64,000 nucleotides of DNA. It comes from Ilyomonas sp965219515. GTDB lineage: Bacteria > Bacteroidota > Bacteroidia > Chitinophagales > Chitinophagaceae. Every line of letters starts with the position of its first letter. Positions within the stretch are counted from its first letter, which is position 1. The stretch covers positions 248,001 through 312,000 of the forward strand of contig OZ244776.1 of NCBI GenBank assembly GCA_965219515.1, given 5' to 3'. Below are positions 15,661-24,650 of this stretch, one piece after another. Below the pieces are notes generated by a model, which was not told where the DNA came from, did not search any database, and saw only the letters and a program-made list of their open reading frames with translations. A program made the translations under genes and the position numbers.

Positions 15661-15984
15661 TTATTTTGAATGTGTCCAGATTTCACAATAAGTTAAAGCC
15701 TTAAATTTCTTCGCTATTGACGCAGCTTTTTTCATGTGTAATAATACTTCCTCATTTTTCAATGCGTTCTGATAGTCTTAAGGGGTTGCCCATTGTGCAT
15801 AATTGGTTATCGTTTTTTTATCGTCGCCAAGATGAAGATTTGCGGAAATATATACAGGCAATTTACTCATTACATTTTCAGTGGCAGTCTCTAAGTTCTC
15901 AAACAATTCCATTTGTTTTTCAGGTTCAACGGTAAACACATTGATGAGCGTGCAAATTTTGTCAGCAGCATTAATTGTTGCCAT
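15661..15984 (-). pseudogene. ABM-family gene broken by an in-frame TAA
   Basis: 108-codon frame beginning at the ATG at 15984 with ICTLINVFTVEPEKQMELFE, then YISANLHLGDDKKTITNYAQ and WATP followed by TAA (15778-15780). In the same frame the family continues after the stop: DYQNALKNEEVLLHMKKAAS to a second stop at 15661-15663. The interrupted codon corresponds to Glu or Gln in relatives. It is a single nonsense mutation in an otherwise intact gene. Its end abuts the intact EVE gene start (15659). Confidence 0.82.
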
Positions 15985-16217
15985 TTTATTTTTTGTAAAG
16001 GTATTCACAATATACATCCTTACAATTGCCAAATGCCAAAGCTCCTCCATCGGTTTGTGCCTGATGTATCACTCAAATGTATGGAATGTCAAAGTATTTA
16101 TAACGTTGAAAAAGGTAGCGTACTACATTCAATTATCAGCCGTACGTTTCAATTATAAAATGCTTCGCGGTGCCTGCAATGACGTTTAAAAAGGTTATCT
16201 CATTTATAAATGTTATT

Positions 16218-17231
16218 TCATATCATCTCAACTCCCAATCCAGGTTTTCCGCTCACCGTTACCTTACCAAAATCGTACGTCAAACCGGTGGCAATATCTT
16301 CACATAACATCAAAGGTCCATCCATATCTACATAATCTATTTGCGGCAGTAAATGCGCAATGGCAGCCGAGCCAACGGTGCTTTCATTCATGCTACCCAC
16401 CATTACTTTCAGATTCAATTCTCTTGCTTTTTTTATCATACGCAAAGCAGGCGTTAAGCCGCTGCATTTGGTAAGTTTGATATTAATGCCGTGAAAATAA
16501 CCGGCGCATATTGCCACATCTTTCTCAAACACGCAGCTTTCATCGGCAATAAGGGGCAACGAAGATTGCTCAAACAAAACTTTCATGCCTTCCCAGTTGT
16601 CTTTTGCCAGCGGCTGTTCAATAAATTCAACATTCAAATTTTTTAACAACGGAATTTTTTGCAATGCTTCGTCAAGCGTCCAGCCTGCGTTTGCATCTAC
16701 ACGAAACGGCACATCGGTGTGTTTTCGCAGCGCACTTATAATGTCAATGTCATCCGGCACGCCAAGCTTTATTTTATAAACCGGCCACAGTTTTTCCCGC
16801 ATTTTAGCTGTCATATTTTCAATCGCATCCAAACCAATGGTATAATCGGTAAGCGGCGTGTTGGCCCATTCTGTTTGCCATAATTTATACAAAGGCTGCT
16901 TTTTCATTTTTCCCATCAAATCCCACGCTGCCATATCGAGGGCGCAAACCAGAAACGGATTATCCGGTATCAGGTGATGCAGGTAATGCCAGTATCGTTC
17001 CGGTTCGGTCAAAGCAAAGCGTTCAATCATGGTTTTATGCTTTTCCAAATCAGCCATCATCTCTTCTACGGTTATGTTGTAATATGTAATGGCAGGCGCT
17101 TCGCCAAATCCGGTAAAATTTCCGAGCGATAATGAGACGAGCAGTGAAGGCTGGTGCGTTTTTGTGCGGCCGCCCGAAATGGTAAACGGATACCGAAACG
17201 GCAATTCTATTTTTTTATACTGAACTTTCAT
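16218..17231 (-). CDS. L-Ala-D/L-Glu (dipeptide) epimerase
   Basis: 337 residues from the ATG at 17231 (a longer frame to 17276 adds 15 atypical residues). It is an enolase-superfamily enzyme of the muconate lactonizing subgroup. The KxK catalytic lysine is in VYKIKLGVPDD, with the second lysine in INIKLTKCSG. The metal ligands are Asp in FRVDANAGWT, Glu in VEFIEQPL and Asp in LIADESCVF. Family members epimerise L-Ala-D-Glu from murein peptides, making it available for degradation. It is next to a DMT exporter gene and near anmK, which supports a role in peptidoglycan recycling. Confidence 0.88.
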   Translation of the reverse strand: MKVQYKKIELPFRYPFTISGGRTKTHQPSLLVSLSLGNFTGFGEAPAITYYNITVEEMMADLEKHKTMIERFALTEPERYWHYLHHLIPDNPFLVCALDMAAWDLMGKMKKQPLYKLWQTEWANTPLTDYTIGLDAIENMTAKMREKLWPVYKIKLGVPDDIDIISALRKHTDVPFRVDANAGWTLDEALQKIPLLKNLNVEFIEQPLAKDNWEGMKVLFEQSSLPLIADESCVFEKDVAICAGYFHGINIKLTKCSGLTPALRMIKKARELNLKVMVGSMNESTVGSAAIAHLLPQIDYVDMDGPLMLCEDIATGLTYDFGKVTVSGKPGLGVEMI

Positions 17232-17301
17232 AATGGCAACTGATAAAGAGAAGTAAGAAATAAAATGAAAAAGCAAAACATAACTTCTTTTTCATCACAA
17301 C

Positions 17302-18201
17302 TTACAACTCATAGTGTACAATGGCGCCTGCGTTTTTATTCTCCTTTACGGTTTGCATTAAATGTATTAAAACGGCGCCAACAATCAATGCAAATCCAAT
17401 GTAAAAGGTAAATCCGAAATCTTTGTTTTCGTGATAAATCAGGAACGCCAGCAATATGCCGTAAACCGGTTCCAATGTTGTGGTCAGGTTCATGGTAAAG
17501 GCGCTTACTTTCTTCAGCGCATCTAAATATAAACCATAGGTAAACACGGTGCAAACCCAGCTTAAAACAAGCAGCCAAAGCCAATCCTGCAATGTAGGCA
17601 ATAACGATGGTGCCGGAAATAAGGCATTATAAAACGGCATCAGGATGCTAAGAAAAACGAACGCGCCGGTAAGCTGATACAGCGTCATGGTTTGCGGCGC
17701 ATAACCCGCTACAACGCTTTTGTTCAGAATAGAAACCACCACGATAAAAAAAGAAGCGGCCAGTCCGATGTAAATGCCGGTAGAAAAACTCAGGTTTGAT
17801 AAATAAATAAGCCCGATGCCGGCCAGCGCCATGATGCCCAATACAATTTCAAACGGGTTGATACGGCGTTTAAAAAAAACGGGTTCTAACAATGCGGTAA
17901 ATAAGCCTGTGGTTGACAAACAGGTTAGGGCAACAGATACGTTTGCATATTTTATGCTGCCATAAAAACAAAGCCAGTGCAGCGATAATACACCGCCGAT
18001 GCAGCCGATTTTAAAAGCATCTTTCCAGGCTATCGCGCGGTTGTTTTTATTGATAAAGCTAAGCGCCCAAACGGTGGCAACGGTAATCAGCAAACGCCAC
18101 CAGACCAATAGTCCTTCATTCAACGTAATCACTCTTCCCAATACCCCGGTAAAACCCCATAAAAAAATGGCAAAGTTGAGTTTGAGCAGCGCAGATTTCA
18201 T
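17302..18201 (-). CDS. DMT-superfamily (EamA) transporter
   Basis: 299-residue inner-membrane protein with ten hydrophobic segments in two five-span EamA repeats. The first repeat begins at LLKLNFAIFLWGFTGVLG, and the second begins around SLSFSTGIYIGLAASFFIVV. The second-repeat loop TLEPVYGILLAFLIYHE is typical. EamA proteins export or import amino acids, nucleotides or drugs; the substrate is not predictable. It is upstream of the dipeptide epimerase on the same strand with about 70 bp between them and may share a transcript, so a murein-derived amino acid or peptide is a reasonable guess. Confidence 0.85.
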   Translation of the reverse strand: MKSALLKLNFAIFLWGFTGVLGRVITLNEGLLVWWRLLITVATVWALSFINKNNRAIAWKDAFKIGCIGGVLSLHWLCFYGSIKYANVSVALTCLSTTGLFTALLEPVFFKRRINPFEIVLGIMALAGIGLIYLSNLSFSTGIYIGLAASFFIVVVSILNKSVVAGYAPQTMTLYQLTGAFVFLSILMPFYNALFPAPSLLPTLQDWLWLLVLSWVCTVFTYGLYLDALKKVSAFTMNLTTTLEPVYGILLAFLIYHENKDFGFTFYIGFALIVGAVLIHLMQTVKENKNAGAIVHYEL

Positions 18202-18363
18202 GCGCGAATGTAAAGGGAAATGAGAATTTTGGGTTGTGATTTATAAAGTAAAACATAAATGATAAGAGAGAAATCGTAAATCTGATTATCGTTATTAGAA
18301 AAGTGTAAAGTTTGTGGCTAAAAGCTGATAGCTAACAGCTAACAACTGATAGCCGAAAGACAA

Positions 18364-18371
18364 TAACTTTG
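18364..18371 (+). promoter_or_regulatory. Candidate Bacteroidota -7 promoter box for anmK
   Basis: TAACTTTG matches the TAnnTTTG consensus of Bacteroidota primary-sigma promoters and lies 22 bp before the anmK start. A clear TTTG -33 box at the usual spacing is not visible. The region just upstream holds short near-repeats of the AGCTGATAGC type. Confidence 0.5.
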
Positions 18372-18393
18372 CGACTTAAAAATATAACTGGCA

Positions 18394-19494
18394 ATGGTTT
18401 ACAGAGCAATCGGCGTAATGAGCGGTTCTTCACTTGACGGTCTTGATATTGCATTTATTTCTTTTGAAGAAAACCGGGGCGTATGGAGCTATGAAATAGC
18501 AGCAGCGGAGACATACGAATACAACGCAGAGTGGCAGCGGAAACTTCAGCAGGCTGCAAATTTGCCGGCTTACGATTATGTAAAGCTTCACAGCGAATAC
18601 GGAAAATTTATAGGCGAACAAATCAACCTGTTCATACAAGCTTTCAATTTATATCATCAGGTACAACTCATTGCATCGCATGGTCATACGGTATTTCATG
18701 CGCCGGAAAATGGCTTTACGGCGCAGCTTGGCTGCGGTGCAACCATTGCCTCCGTTACGGGCGTTAATGTAGTTAGCGATTTGCGTGCAATGGACGTTGC
18801 TTTAGGCGGTGAAGGCGCGCCAATTGTGCCGATGGGAGAGAAGCTCTTGTTCGGCAATTACGACTTGTTGCTTAACCTCGGCGGCATTGCTAACATTACC
18901 TGCAAAACGGACGATGAATATGTTGCTTTTGATATTTGCCCGGCAAACAAAATTCTCAATCTGCTGGCAGCAAAAGAAGGCAGGCAATACGACGAAAACG
19001 GCGCCATGGCTGCGGGCGGTGTAGTGCAGGAAGATTTGTTAACCGTACTAAATAATCTGGATTATTACAAATCATCTTTCCCCAAATCGTTAGACAACAG
19101 CTTTGGCGTACAAACCGTTTTTCCCATCATAGAAAGCTATGCACAAATGAATATCTCAGATGCGTTGCGCACTTACGTTGCGCATATCGTTATGCAGATC
19201 GAGGCAGCCATCCGGCAACTGCACAATCAATATACAATCGGCAACAGGCAATTGTTTATTACGGGCGGCGGAGCTTACAATACATTTCTCAATGAAACGC
19301 TTCGCAAAGCATTGCTGCCATTGGGTTTCAGCATTGTAATTCCGGCTTCTGAAATTGTTAGCTACAAAGAATCTTTAATCATGGCATTGCTTGGCTTACT
19401 GCGCTGGCGCGAAGAAAATACCGTTTTGCAAAGTGTAACAGGCGCTGTACGCAGCAGCATCGGAGGCGCCGTGTGGATGGGACAGGAAGCCTGA
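18394..19494 (+). CDS. anmK: Anhydro-N-acetylmuramic acid kinase
   Basis: 366-residue member of the AnmK family (ASKHA fold), the normal length. It converts 1,6-anhydro-MurNAc from cell-wall turnover to MurNAc-6-phosphate with ATP. Motifs are IGVMSGSSLDGLDIA at the N-terminus (phosphate loop), IASHGHTVFHAP, VVSDLRAMDVALGGEGAPIV, NLGGIANIT and the C-terminal LFITGGGAYNTF. Cytoplasmic. It is divergent from the DMT transporter and dipeptide epimerase genes, and together these form a murein-recycling group. A TAACTTTG promoter box lies 22 bp upstream. Confidence 0.95.
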   Translation: MVYRAIGVMSGSSLDGLDIAFISFEENRGVWSYEIAAAETYEYNAEWQRKLQQAANLPAYDYVKLHSEYGKFIGEQINLFIQAFNLYHQVQLIASHGHTVFHAPENGFTAQLGCGATIASVTGVNVVSDLRAMDVALGGEGAPIVPMGEKLLFGNYDLLLNLGGIANITCKTDDEYVAFDICPANKILNLLAAKEGRQYDENGAMAAGGVVQEDLLTVLNNLDYYKSSFPKSLDNSFGVQTVFPIIESYAQMNISDALRTYVAHIVMQIEAAIRQLHNQYTIGNRQLFITGGGAYNTFLNETLRKALLPLGFSIVIPASEIVSYKESLIMALLGLLRWREENTVLQSVTGAVRSSIGGAVWMGQEA

Positions 19495-19567
19495 TTTTCT
19501 TTTTGTATTTACAAAATCATCAAAATTATTTATTGTTCGGTTCGTTATACAGGCACATTCTTTTTTC

Positions 19568-20005
19568 ATGGCAAATTCAACAACGGTTATGCGAACACTG
19601 ATAATGATTGTCAGTTGTATTATTCTGTTCACTTCCTGCGGCAGCGATTCTATGAGCGAAAGCGATACGAAAGCTTATACCGAGCAAAAAAACAATCTTG
19701 CCGGAGAGGAAAAAAGAAAGCCGCTTGCTTTTTTACGTGTTAGTGCAAGCGATAAAAAAAACTTTTTTGGCAGTACCGTAATCAGAGGTTCCGTTTCAAA
19801 TTCGGCAACGGTTTGCAGTTATAAAGATGTTCGTTTAAGGTTGTTAAGTTTTGATAAAGATGGTAACAGGCTGGAAGAGCATGAAGACGTAATTCGCAAT
19901 GTGTTGGCACCAAATACAATTACCGATTTCAGGCTGCGCTACCATTTGCCAAAAAGCGCAGACAGCATTTCGGTTTCTGTAATGAGCGCCGTTGCGGCTG
20001 AATAA
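19568..20005 (+). CDS. Hypothetical lipoprotein
   Basis: 145-residue protein with a lipoprotein signal: hydrophobic LIMIVSCIILFTSCGSD with Cys at about residue 24. A second ATG at 19589 gives a shorter signal and cannot be excluded. The mature part has beta-strand character (VIRGSVSNSATVCSYKDVRL, then DFRLRYHLPKSADSISVSVM), reminiscent of FxLYD-like extracytoplasmic domains. Function unknown. It follows anmK by 73 bp on the same strand. Confidence 0.7.
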   Translation: MANSTTVMRTLIMIVSCIILFTSCGSDSMSESDTKAYTEQKNNLAGEEKRKPLAFLRVSASDKKNFFGSTVIRGSVSNSATVCSYKDVRLRLLSFDKDGNRLEEHEDVIRNVLAPNTITDFRLRYHLPKSADSISVSVMSAVAAE

Positions 20006-20036
20006 AACAAACTGATATTGTGTGAATTTTTCTGGA

Positions 20037-20186
20037 TCAATGATGCTTGAACGCCTGAATTTCCTGCTCGTGTTTTTTTGCCGCTTCTCTTGTTGCAAAT
20101 GTGCCGAGATTGCGTCGCTTATTCGTTTCCGGATTTTTTTTGCGTGAGTAAATGCGGTATTCGCCCGACTTTAATTTCCGTATCAT
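20037..20186 (-). CDS. Small conserved basic protein (49 aa)
   Basis: 49-residue frame, ATG at 20186 to TGA at 20037, too short for many gene callers. It begins MIRKLKSGEYRIYSRKKN, continues with RRNLGTFATREAAKKHEQEI and ends FKHH. The layout (two beta strands, then a helix with AAxxHExxIQ) is one I associate with small basic proteins annotated as hypothetical across Bacteroidota, and it resembles the arm-type DNA-binding domain of phage integrases. It lies in an otherwise empty gap upstream of DUF2147 in genome order. Confidence 0.7.
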   Translation of the reverse strand: MIRKLKSGEYRIYSRKKNPETNKRRNLGTFATREAAKKHEQEIQAFKHH

Positions 20187-20228
20187 GCTGGTTGTTTTTT
20201 TTATGAAAAACAAGTCTTATACTGCAAT

Positions 20229-20672
20229 CTATATTCTGGTAAATTTCATCGTTTTGCCAATAAAGCGAAAGATATAATAACCTCTTACTTCCATGGTTTC
20301 GTCATTGCTTAGCTTTACGGTGGCGTCCCAGGTTTTGCCGGAAGAAGAATCATAAATTCTGCCGTTTACCCAGCGATGTTCATCTGCATCGTATTCCAAA
20401 CCAGACAATACATCCATACCAAGTATCGGTCTTGAACGCAGGTGTTTGTCAGGGTTTTTTATATCTCTCCAGTCTTCGATGGGTGTAAGCGTATCTTTCG
20501 TATCGTGAAACCAGACGATTCTGGCTTTAAAATCATCATTCTCTTTATACACATCAACAACCAGATTCTTTTTTTCGTACATCCATTTGCCTACAATCGC
20601 ATTTTGCTCTTCCTGCGCTTTTCCTGTTATCAGCAACAAGCAAAAGCCACATATTATCATTACATATTTCAT
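20229..20672 (-). CDS. DUF2147-domain secreted protein
   Basis: 147-residue protein with an N-terminal signal peptide (MIICGFCLLLITGKAQ). DUF2147 motifs are AIVGKWMYEKKNLVVDVY and KARIVWFHD near the start of the mature domain, PILGMDVLSGLEYD in the middle and GRIYDSSSGKTWDATVKL, followed by EVRGYYIFRFIGKT. The fold is a lipocalin-like beta barrel. Probably periplasmic; function unknown. Confidence 0.88.
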   Translation of the reverse strand: MKYVMIICGFCLLLITGKAQEEQNAIVGKWMYEKKNLVVDVYKENDDFKARIVWFHDTKDTLTPIEDWRDIKNPDKHLRSRPILGMDVLSGLEYDADEHRWVNGRIYDSSSGKTWDATVKLSNDETMEVRGYYIFRFIGKTMKFTRI

Positions 20673-20787
20673 AAGTAAAAAAAGAAAACCGCATAAGGGT
20701 TCCCTGATACCGTCTGCTGTTTATGATATATCAACGCAAATCACGGGCTGAAGATTGTTGATTTTTTTGTGTTATTGCAACCAATGC

Positions 20788-21588
20788 TTACAAATCTGAA
20801 TAATCGGTTGGCTGCAAAAAAACAATATCCGCTTTGGAAACATTGTGCTGATATTCTGGCATGGCAAGCAGTTTTTTAAAAGCCGGATCGTCTCCAAACA
20901 ATTTCCAGTGCGCTTCCCGGTCGGCCATGTTTTCAAACGTTGTCATATACATCAGGTTGGGCATGTGGCTGCCTGCAATGACTTCTGCATAAAACACCGG
21001 ATTAAAATTTAATCGCTTGAAAATACCAACTTCATCGCCGGTATTAAACATTTTTACCTTACTGGCATTCAGTTGTTCCGTTGCGCTTTCGTAGCTGCGC
21101 AATTCGTAAACCCTGTCTTTAGGCGCAGCCGTTAATTTAGGTTGCATAAGAGAGGACGCCATAGGAAAAGCCTGCAGTAAAATGGTTTCCATTCTTGCAT
21201 AAGGCGCTTTATCGAAAGATGAAATAAGATAATCATTACCTGCTTTAACGTAAGCCGCATCTGCATTGAGTTTCCCAGCCATATCAGCCGCTTCGTTTAA
21301 CGATTGTACGGGCATAAAAATGTACATGGTTTTATCGGCAGACGTGTCATTTGCCAACGCTTTAAAAACGCCGACATTTTTAATGTTCATGCGGTGCAGA
21401 GCGGGCAGCATTGCATTTTGTAAATAGCCATCAATCAGATTTTGTTGCATCGAATCTTTATAATGATAAACAGTAATCTGATAAAACGATCGCGCTATTT
21501 CTTTCTGCGCATTTACCGACAGAAATAAGCAGAAGCAAAAGATGATAAGCAGATAAAGAGTAATGCTGTTTGACAATATTTTTTTCAT
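20788..21588 (-). CDS. NIPSNAP-family secreted protein
   Basis: 266 residues from the ATG at 21588, giving a standard signal peptide (TLYLLIIFCFCLFLSVNAQ); a longer frame to 21612 exists. Two NIPSNAP-type dimeric-barrel repeats are visible. The second has the conserved VYELRSYESATEQLNASKVK and later NLMYMTTFENMADREAHWKL followed by FGDDPAFKKL. Probably periplasmic; no known reaction. It is downstream of the GH95 gene on the same strand. Confidence 0.85.
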   Translation of the reverse strand: MKKILSNSITLYLLIIFCFCLFLSVNAQKEIARSFYQITVYHYKDSMQQNLIDGYLQNAMLPALHRMNIKNVGVFKALANDTSADKTMYIFMPVQSLNEAADMAGKLNADAAYVKAGNDYLISSFDKAPYARMETILLQAFPMASSLMQPKLTAAPKDRVYELRSYESATEQLNASKVKMFNTGDEVGIFKRLNFNPVFYAEVIAGSHMPNLMYMTTFENMADREAHWKLFGDDPAFKKLLAMPEYQHNVSKADIVFLQPTDYSDL

Positions 21589-21778
21589 AGATCGCAAGAT
21601 AAGTGGTAGCAAACTGGTAAAAATAAATATGTGCCGATATTTACAAACGCAGGATATCGTTATGCAGGTAAGTAAAACTCAAAAGAAAAAAAACAAGCCT
21701 TTTTGTCAAAGTATCATCACTTTTCCTTTTTATTTTTGAATTTCTTTCATCATACATTTATAATTACTACCAAATCTC

Positions 21779-24256
21779 TTACTCATCTGCCGTTATCTCA
21801 TATGTATTTCCTTTCTGTGCGGAAAAAGAAAGAGTATAGCCAACAACAGATTTTTTGGAGTGAAGATTCATTGCCTTAACCAATACCGGAATAAGCGTTC
21901 TGATATTACAAGTATTATCCTCTGTTGAAATGATTGTTGCTTTTGTAAGCTTGTTATCATTCCAGTTCATGGCTGCTTCAAAACCACCGCGCGTGCGTAA
22001 ACCCTTTATAGTACCGCTTTTCCAGGCATCCGGCAATGCCGGTAACAAAAACAATTCATCATTCTGGCTTTGTAGCAGCATCTCTGCCATGCCAGCCGTT
22101 CCGCCGAAGTTGCCATCAATCTGAAACGGCGGATGCGCATCAAACAAATTGGGATAAGCGCCACCGCCGCCGCTGTAATTGGTGTCATTTTCTTTTACCA
22201 GACGAAGCAGATTTTTATAAATTTTGTAAGCATGATTGCCATCGAGAAGCCGCGCCCAAAAATTAACCCGCCAGGCAAGCGCCCAACCCGTGCTTTCATC
22301 GCCTCTCATCATCAAAGTTTGTTTTGCTGCCTTAGCCAGCTTCGGCGTAGATAACGGCGATATTTCGCTGCCGGGGTACAAGCCATACAAATGCGAGGTG
22401 TGGCGGTGATGCGGCTCTACATCCTCATAATCTTTATACCATTCCTGCAGATTTCCTTTTTTGCCAATTTGCAAAGGATACAATTCGCTTTGTTTTTGTT
22501 TTAATGAATCGCGGAAAGAAGCATCCGTATGCAAAATCTGTGAAGCTTTTATCAGATGGTCAAACAGATCGCGGATGATGCTCATGTCCATCGTGGTGGC
22601 AACGGAAATACCGGACTGTTTTTTATTTCCGTTTTCATCCATGTAGTAATATACGTTTTCCGGTGAAACTGAAGGTGCTGTAACCAGATGACCGCTGCTG
22701 TCGGGCACAAGCCAGTCGAAAGTAAAGCGCGCGGCTTCTTTCATCAGCATGTATGCTGTGTCGCGCAAAAATGCAGTGTCCTGCGTAAACAAATAATGCT
22801 CCCACAAATCGCGGCTCAGCCAGTTGGCGCCCATGCTCCAGTTGGCCCATTTCGGGTCGCCTTTTCCTTTGTCGCCAACCGGGTTCGACAATGCCCAGAT
22901 GTCGGAGTTGTGATGCACCACCCAACCCTTCGCGCCATAAAATTCTTTGGCTGTTGCTTGTCCGGTTACATATAATTCTTCAATCAGATTCAGAAGCGGC
23001 TGATGCATTTCAGAAAGATTGCATTCTTCAGCCGGCCAATAGTTCATCTGCACATTAATATTGGTTGTATAGTTAGAACTCCACGGCGGGCGAATTTCCT
23101 TATTCCATATTCCCTGCAGGTTTGCCGGCGCATCGGGCGTGCGCGAAGAAGAAATTAATAAGTAGCGTCCGTAATTAAAATACAAAACTTCCAATCCGTT
23201 GTCTTTGCTCTCCGGCATATTGTAAGCGGCTATTCTTTTGTCGGTTGGTAAAGAAGATGAATTGATTTTGCTATCATTGATGCGAAGCGATAACCGGTTA
23301 TAAAAATGATGATAGTCGGCCAGATGCTCAGTCATCAGTTGCGTATAGCTTTGCAAGATGGCTTTTGATAAATTATCTGATGCTAAAGCATGTTCGTCCC
23401 TGCCATCTTTATCCGGGCATTTATTGTAGCCGTTAAATGAAGTGGCGGCAGAAAAAAATAAGATGATTTCAGAAGCATTGCGGATGTGCATTCCGCTTGT
23501 GTCTGTCAGTAACGTTCCGTCTGTAAGCCGGGTTTTTATCTGAAGCTCAAACCGCATTCCGTTGCAACCCGATGAGTCTTCATATACAATCGGTTTTTTA
23601 TCATTATAATAAGACGGATCGGAATGAGATGGCGCTTTACCGTGCAGAATCAATTCATCATTACCGTCATTATCAGTCTCATAACGAAGTAAACTTTTCA
23701 GTCTGATGTCAAGCGTTAGCTGCTTTGCCTTATCAGCCGTAATGCGCATTACCATTACCTGTGCCGGAGCCGACACGAATACTTCTCTTTTGTAACTAAC
23801 GCCCTTGATGGTAAACTTCGTTACTGCTATTGCATCAGCAATGTTCAAATCTCTGTAATAGGCTGTGGGCGTAGCTTCCGGCAGCGTTTGATGAATGCTT
23901 ACATCGCCCAGCGGAAGATAATTTTCAGAGTACAATCCCTGCATTTTTTTTGCAAAATATTCTGCGCTGTCAAAATTGTTATTAAACAAGGCGGTGCGTG
24001 TTTTTGGCAGGTAATCTTTTGCTTCCGCATTCATGTTGTGCTTTACCGGACCGCCCGACCACAATGTAGCCTCATTTAGTTGCAGCAGCTCGTCCTGAAT
24101 GCCACCGAAAACCATCGCGCCAAGACGACCGTTTCCAATTGGCAAAGCTTCTGTCCATACCCCAGCCGGTTGCTTATACCATAATTTATCTTCATTTTGC
24201 GAATACGAAGAAATGCAATACAGACAACAAAAAGCTGATACGAAAAGCAGGCGCAT
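21779..24256 (-). CDS. Glycoside hydrolase family 95 (alpha-L-fucosidase/galactosidase)
   Basis: 825-residue secreted enzyme with signal peptide (LLFVSAFCCLYCISSYSQ). The N-terminal GH95 domain begins WTEALPIGNGRLGAMVFGG. The (alpha/alpha)6 barrel contains TTNINVQMNYWPAEECNLSE, with the paired Asn residues used for water activation in AfcA, and later SPENVYYYM and HRHTSHLYGLYPG. LFDAHPPFQIDGNFGGTAG carries the conserved Asp. It likely removes terminal alpha-1,2-L-fucose or L-galactose from plant or host glycans in the periplasm. No SusC/SusD pair is nearby, so this is not an obvious polysaccharide utilisation locus. Confidence 0.92.
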   Translation of the reverse strand: MRLLFVSAFCCLYCISSYSQNEDKLWYKQPAGVWTEALPIGNGRLGAMVFGGIQDELLQLNEATLWSGGPVKHNMNAEAKDYLPKTRTALFNNNFDSAEYFAKKMQGLYSENYLPLGDVSIHQTLPEATPTAYYRDLNIADAIAVTKFTIKGVSYKREVFVSAPAQVMVMRITADKAKQLTLDIRLKSLLRYETDNDGNDELILHGKAPSHSDPSYYNDKKPIVYEDSSGCNGMRFELQIKTRLTDGTLLTDTSGMHIRNASEIILFFSAATSFNGYNKCPDKDGRDEHALASDNLSKAILQSYTQLMTEHLADYHHFYNRLSLRINDSKINSSSLPTDKRIAAYNMPESKDNGLEVLYFNYGRYLLISSSRTPDAPANLQGIWNKEIRPPWSSNYTTNINVQMNYWPAEECNLSEMHQPLLNLIEELYVTGQATAKEFYGAKGWVVHHNSDIWALSNPVGDKGKGDPKWANWSMGANWLSRDLWEHYLFTQDTAFLRDTAYMLMKEAARFTFDWLVPDSSGHLVTAPSVSPENVYYYMDENGNKKQSGISVATTMDMSIIRDLFDHLIKASQILHTDASFRDSLKQKQSELYPLQIGKKGNLQEWYKDYEDVEPHHRHTSHLYGLYPGSEISPLSTPKLAKAAKQTLMMRGDESTGWALAWRVNFWARLLDGNHAYKIYKNLLRLVKENDTNYSGGGGAYPNLFDAHPPFQIDGNFGGTAGMAEMLLQSQNDELFLLPALPDAWKSGTIKGLRTRGGFEAAMNWNDNKLTKATIISTEDNTCNIRTLIPVLVKAMNLHSKKSVVGYTLSFSAQKGNTYEITADE

Positions 24257-24650
24257 ATTGTTGAAAATTTATGGCTTGAAAGTATGGTTTCTTACTGAAT
24301 TGCAGAACTAACAAGTAAAAACTCATGTGTGTTGTAAATAAAAAAAGGACACAGTGGAAACTGCATCCGGCTTTATAACACATGAGAAAAATGTAATTAT
24401 TAAGTTTGTCGTAATATTTTTAATGAATGATAACAAGCCAGATGCTAACGTAGGAGTAATGCAGAAGATAATGTTTGCTTTAAGCAAAAGTGAAGCTGAT
24501 TTTAGAAGCTGTTGTTTATTAAAAAACCAATATTGAAAAGAATCAGTTTTTACAAGTTTTTAATCTAAACAGGAACATTACGAAAATAAAAAAGAGGTCG
24601 TTTTGTTTCAGATAAAGTATTGTTTTAATGTGTGCAAAAACCAATTGTCA
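24257..24650. other. Intergenic region without identified features
   Basis: 394 bp between the GH95 start and the EcsC stop. AT-rich, with short open frames on both strands but no family motif, strong hairpin or promoter pair that I can support. Confidence 0.6.

Noticed and set aside
18310..18360. AGCTGATAGC-type repeats before anmK and at about 25540
   Set aside because: Short, degenerate and common in such genomes; not evidence of a specific element.
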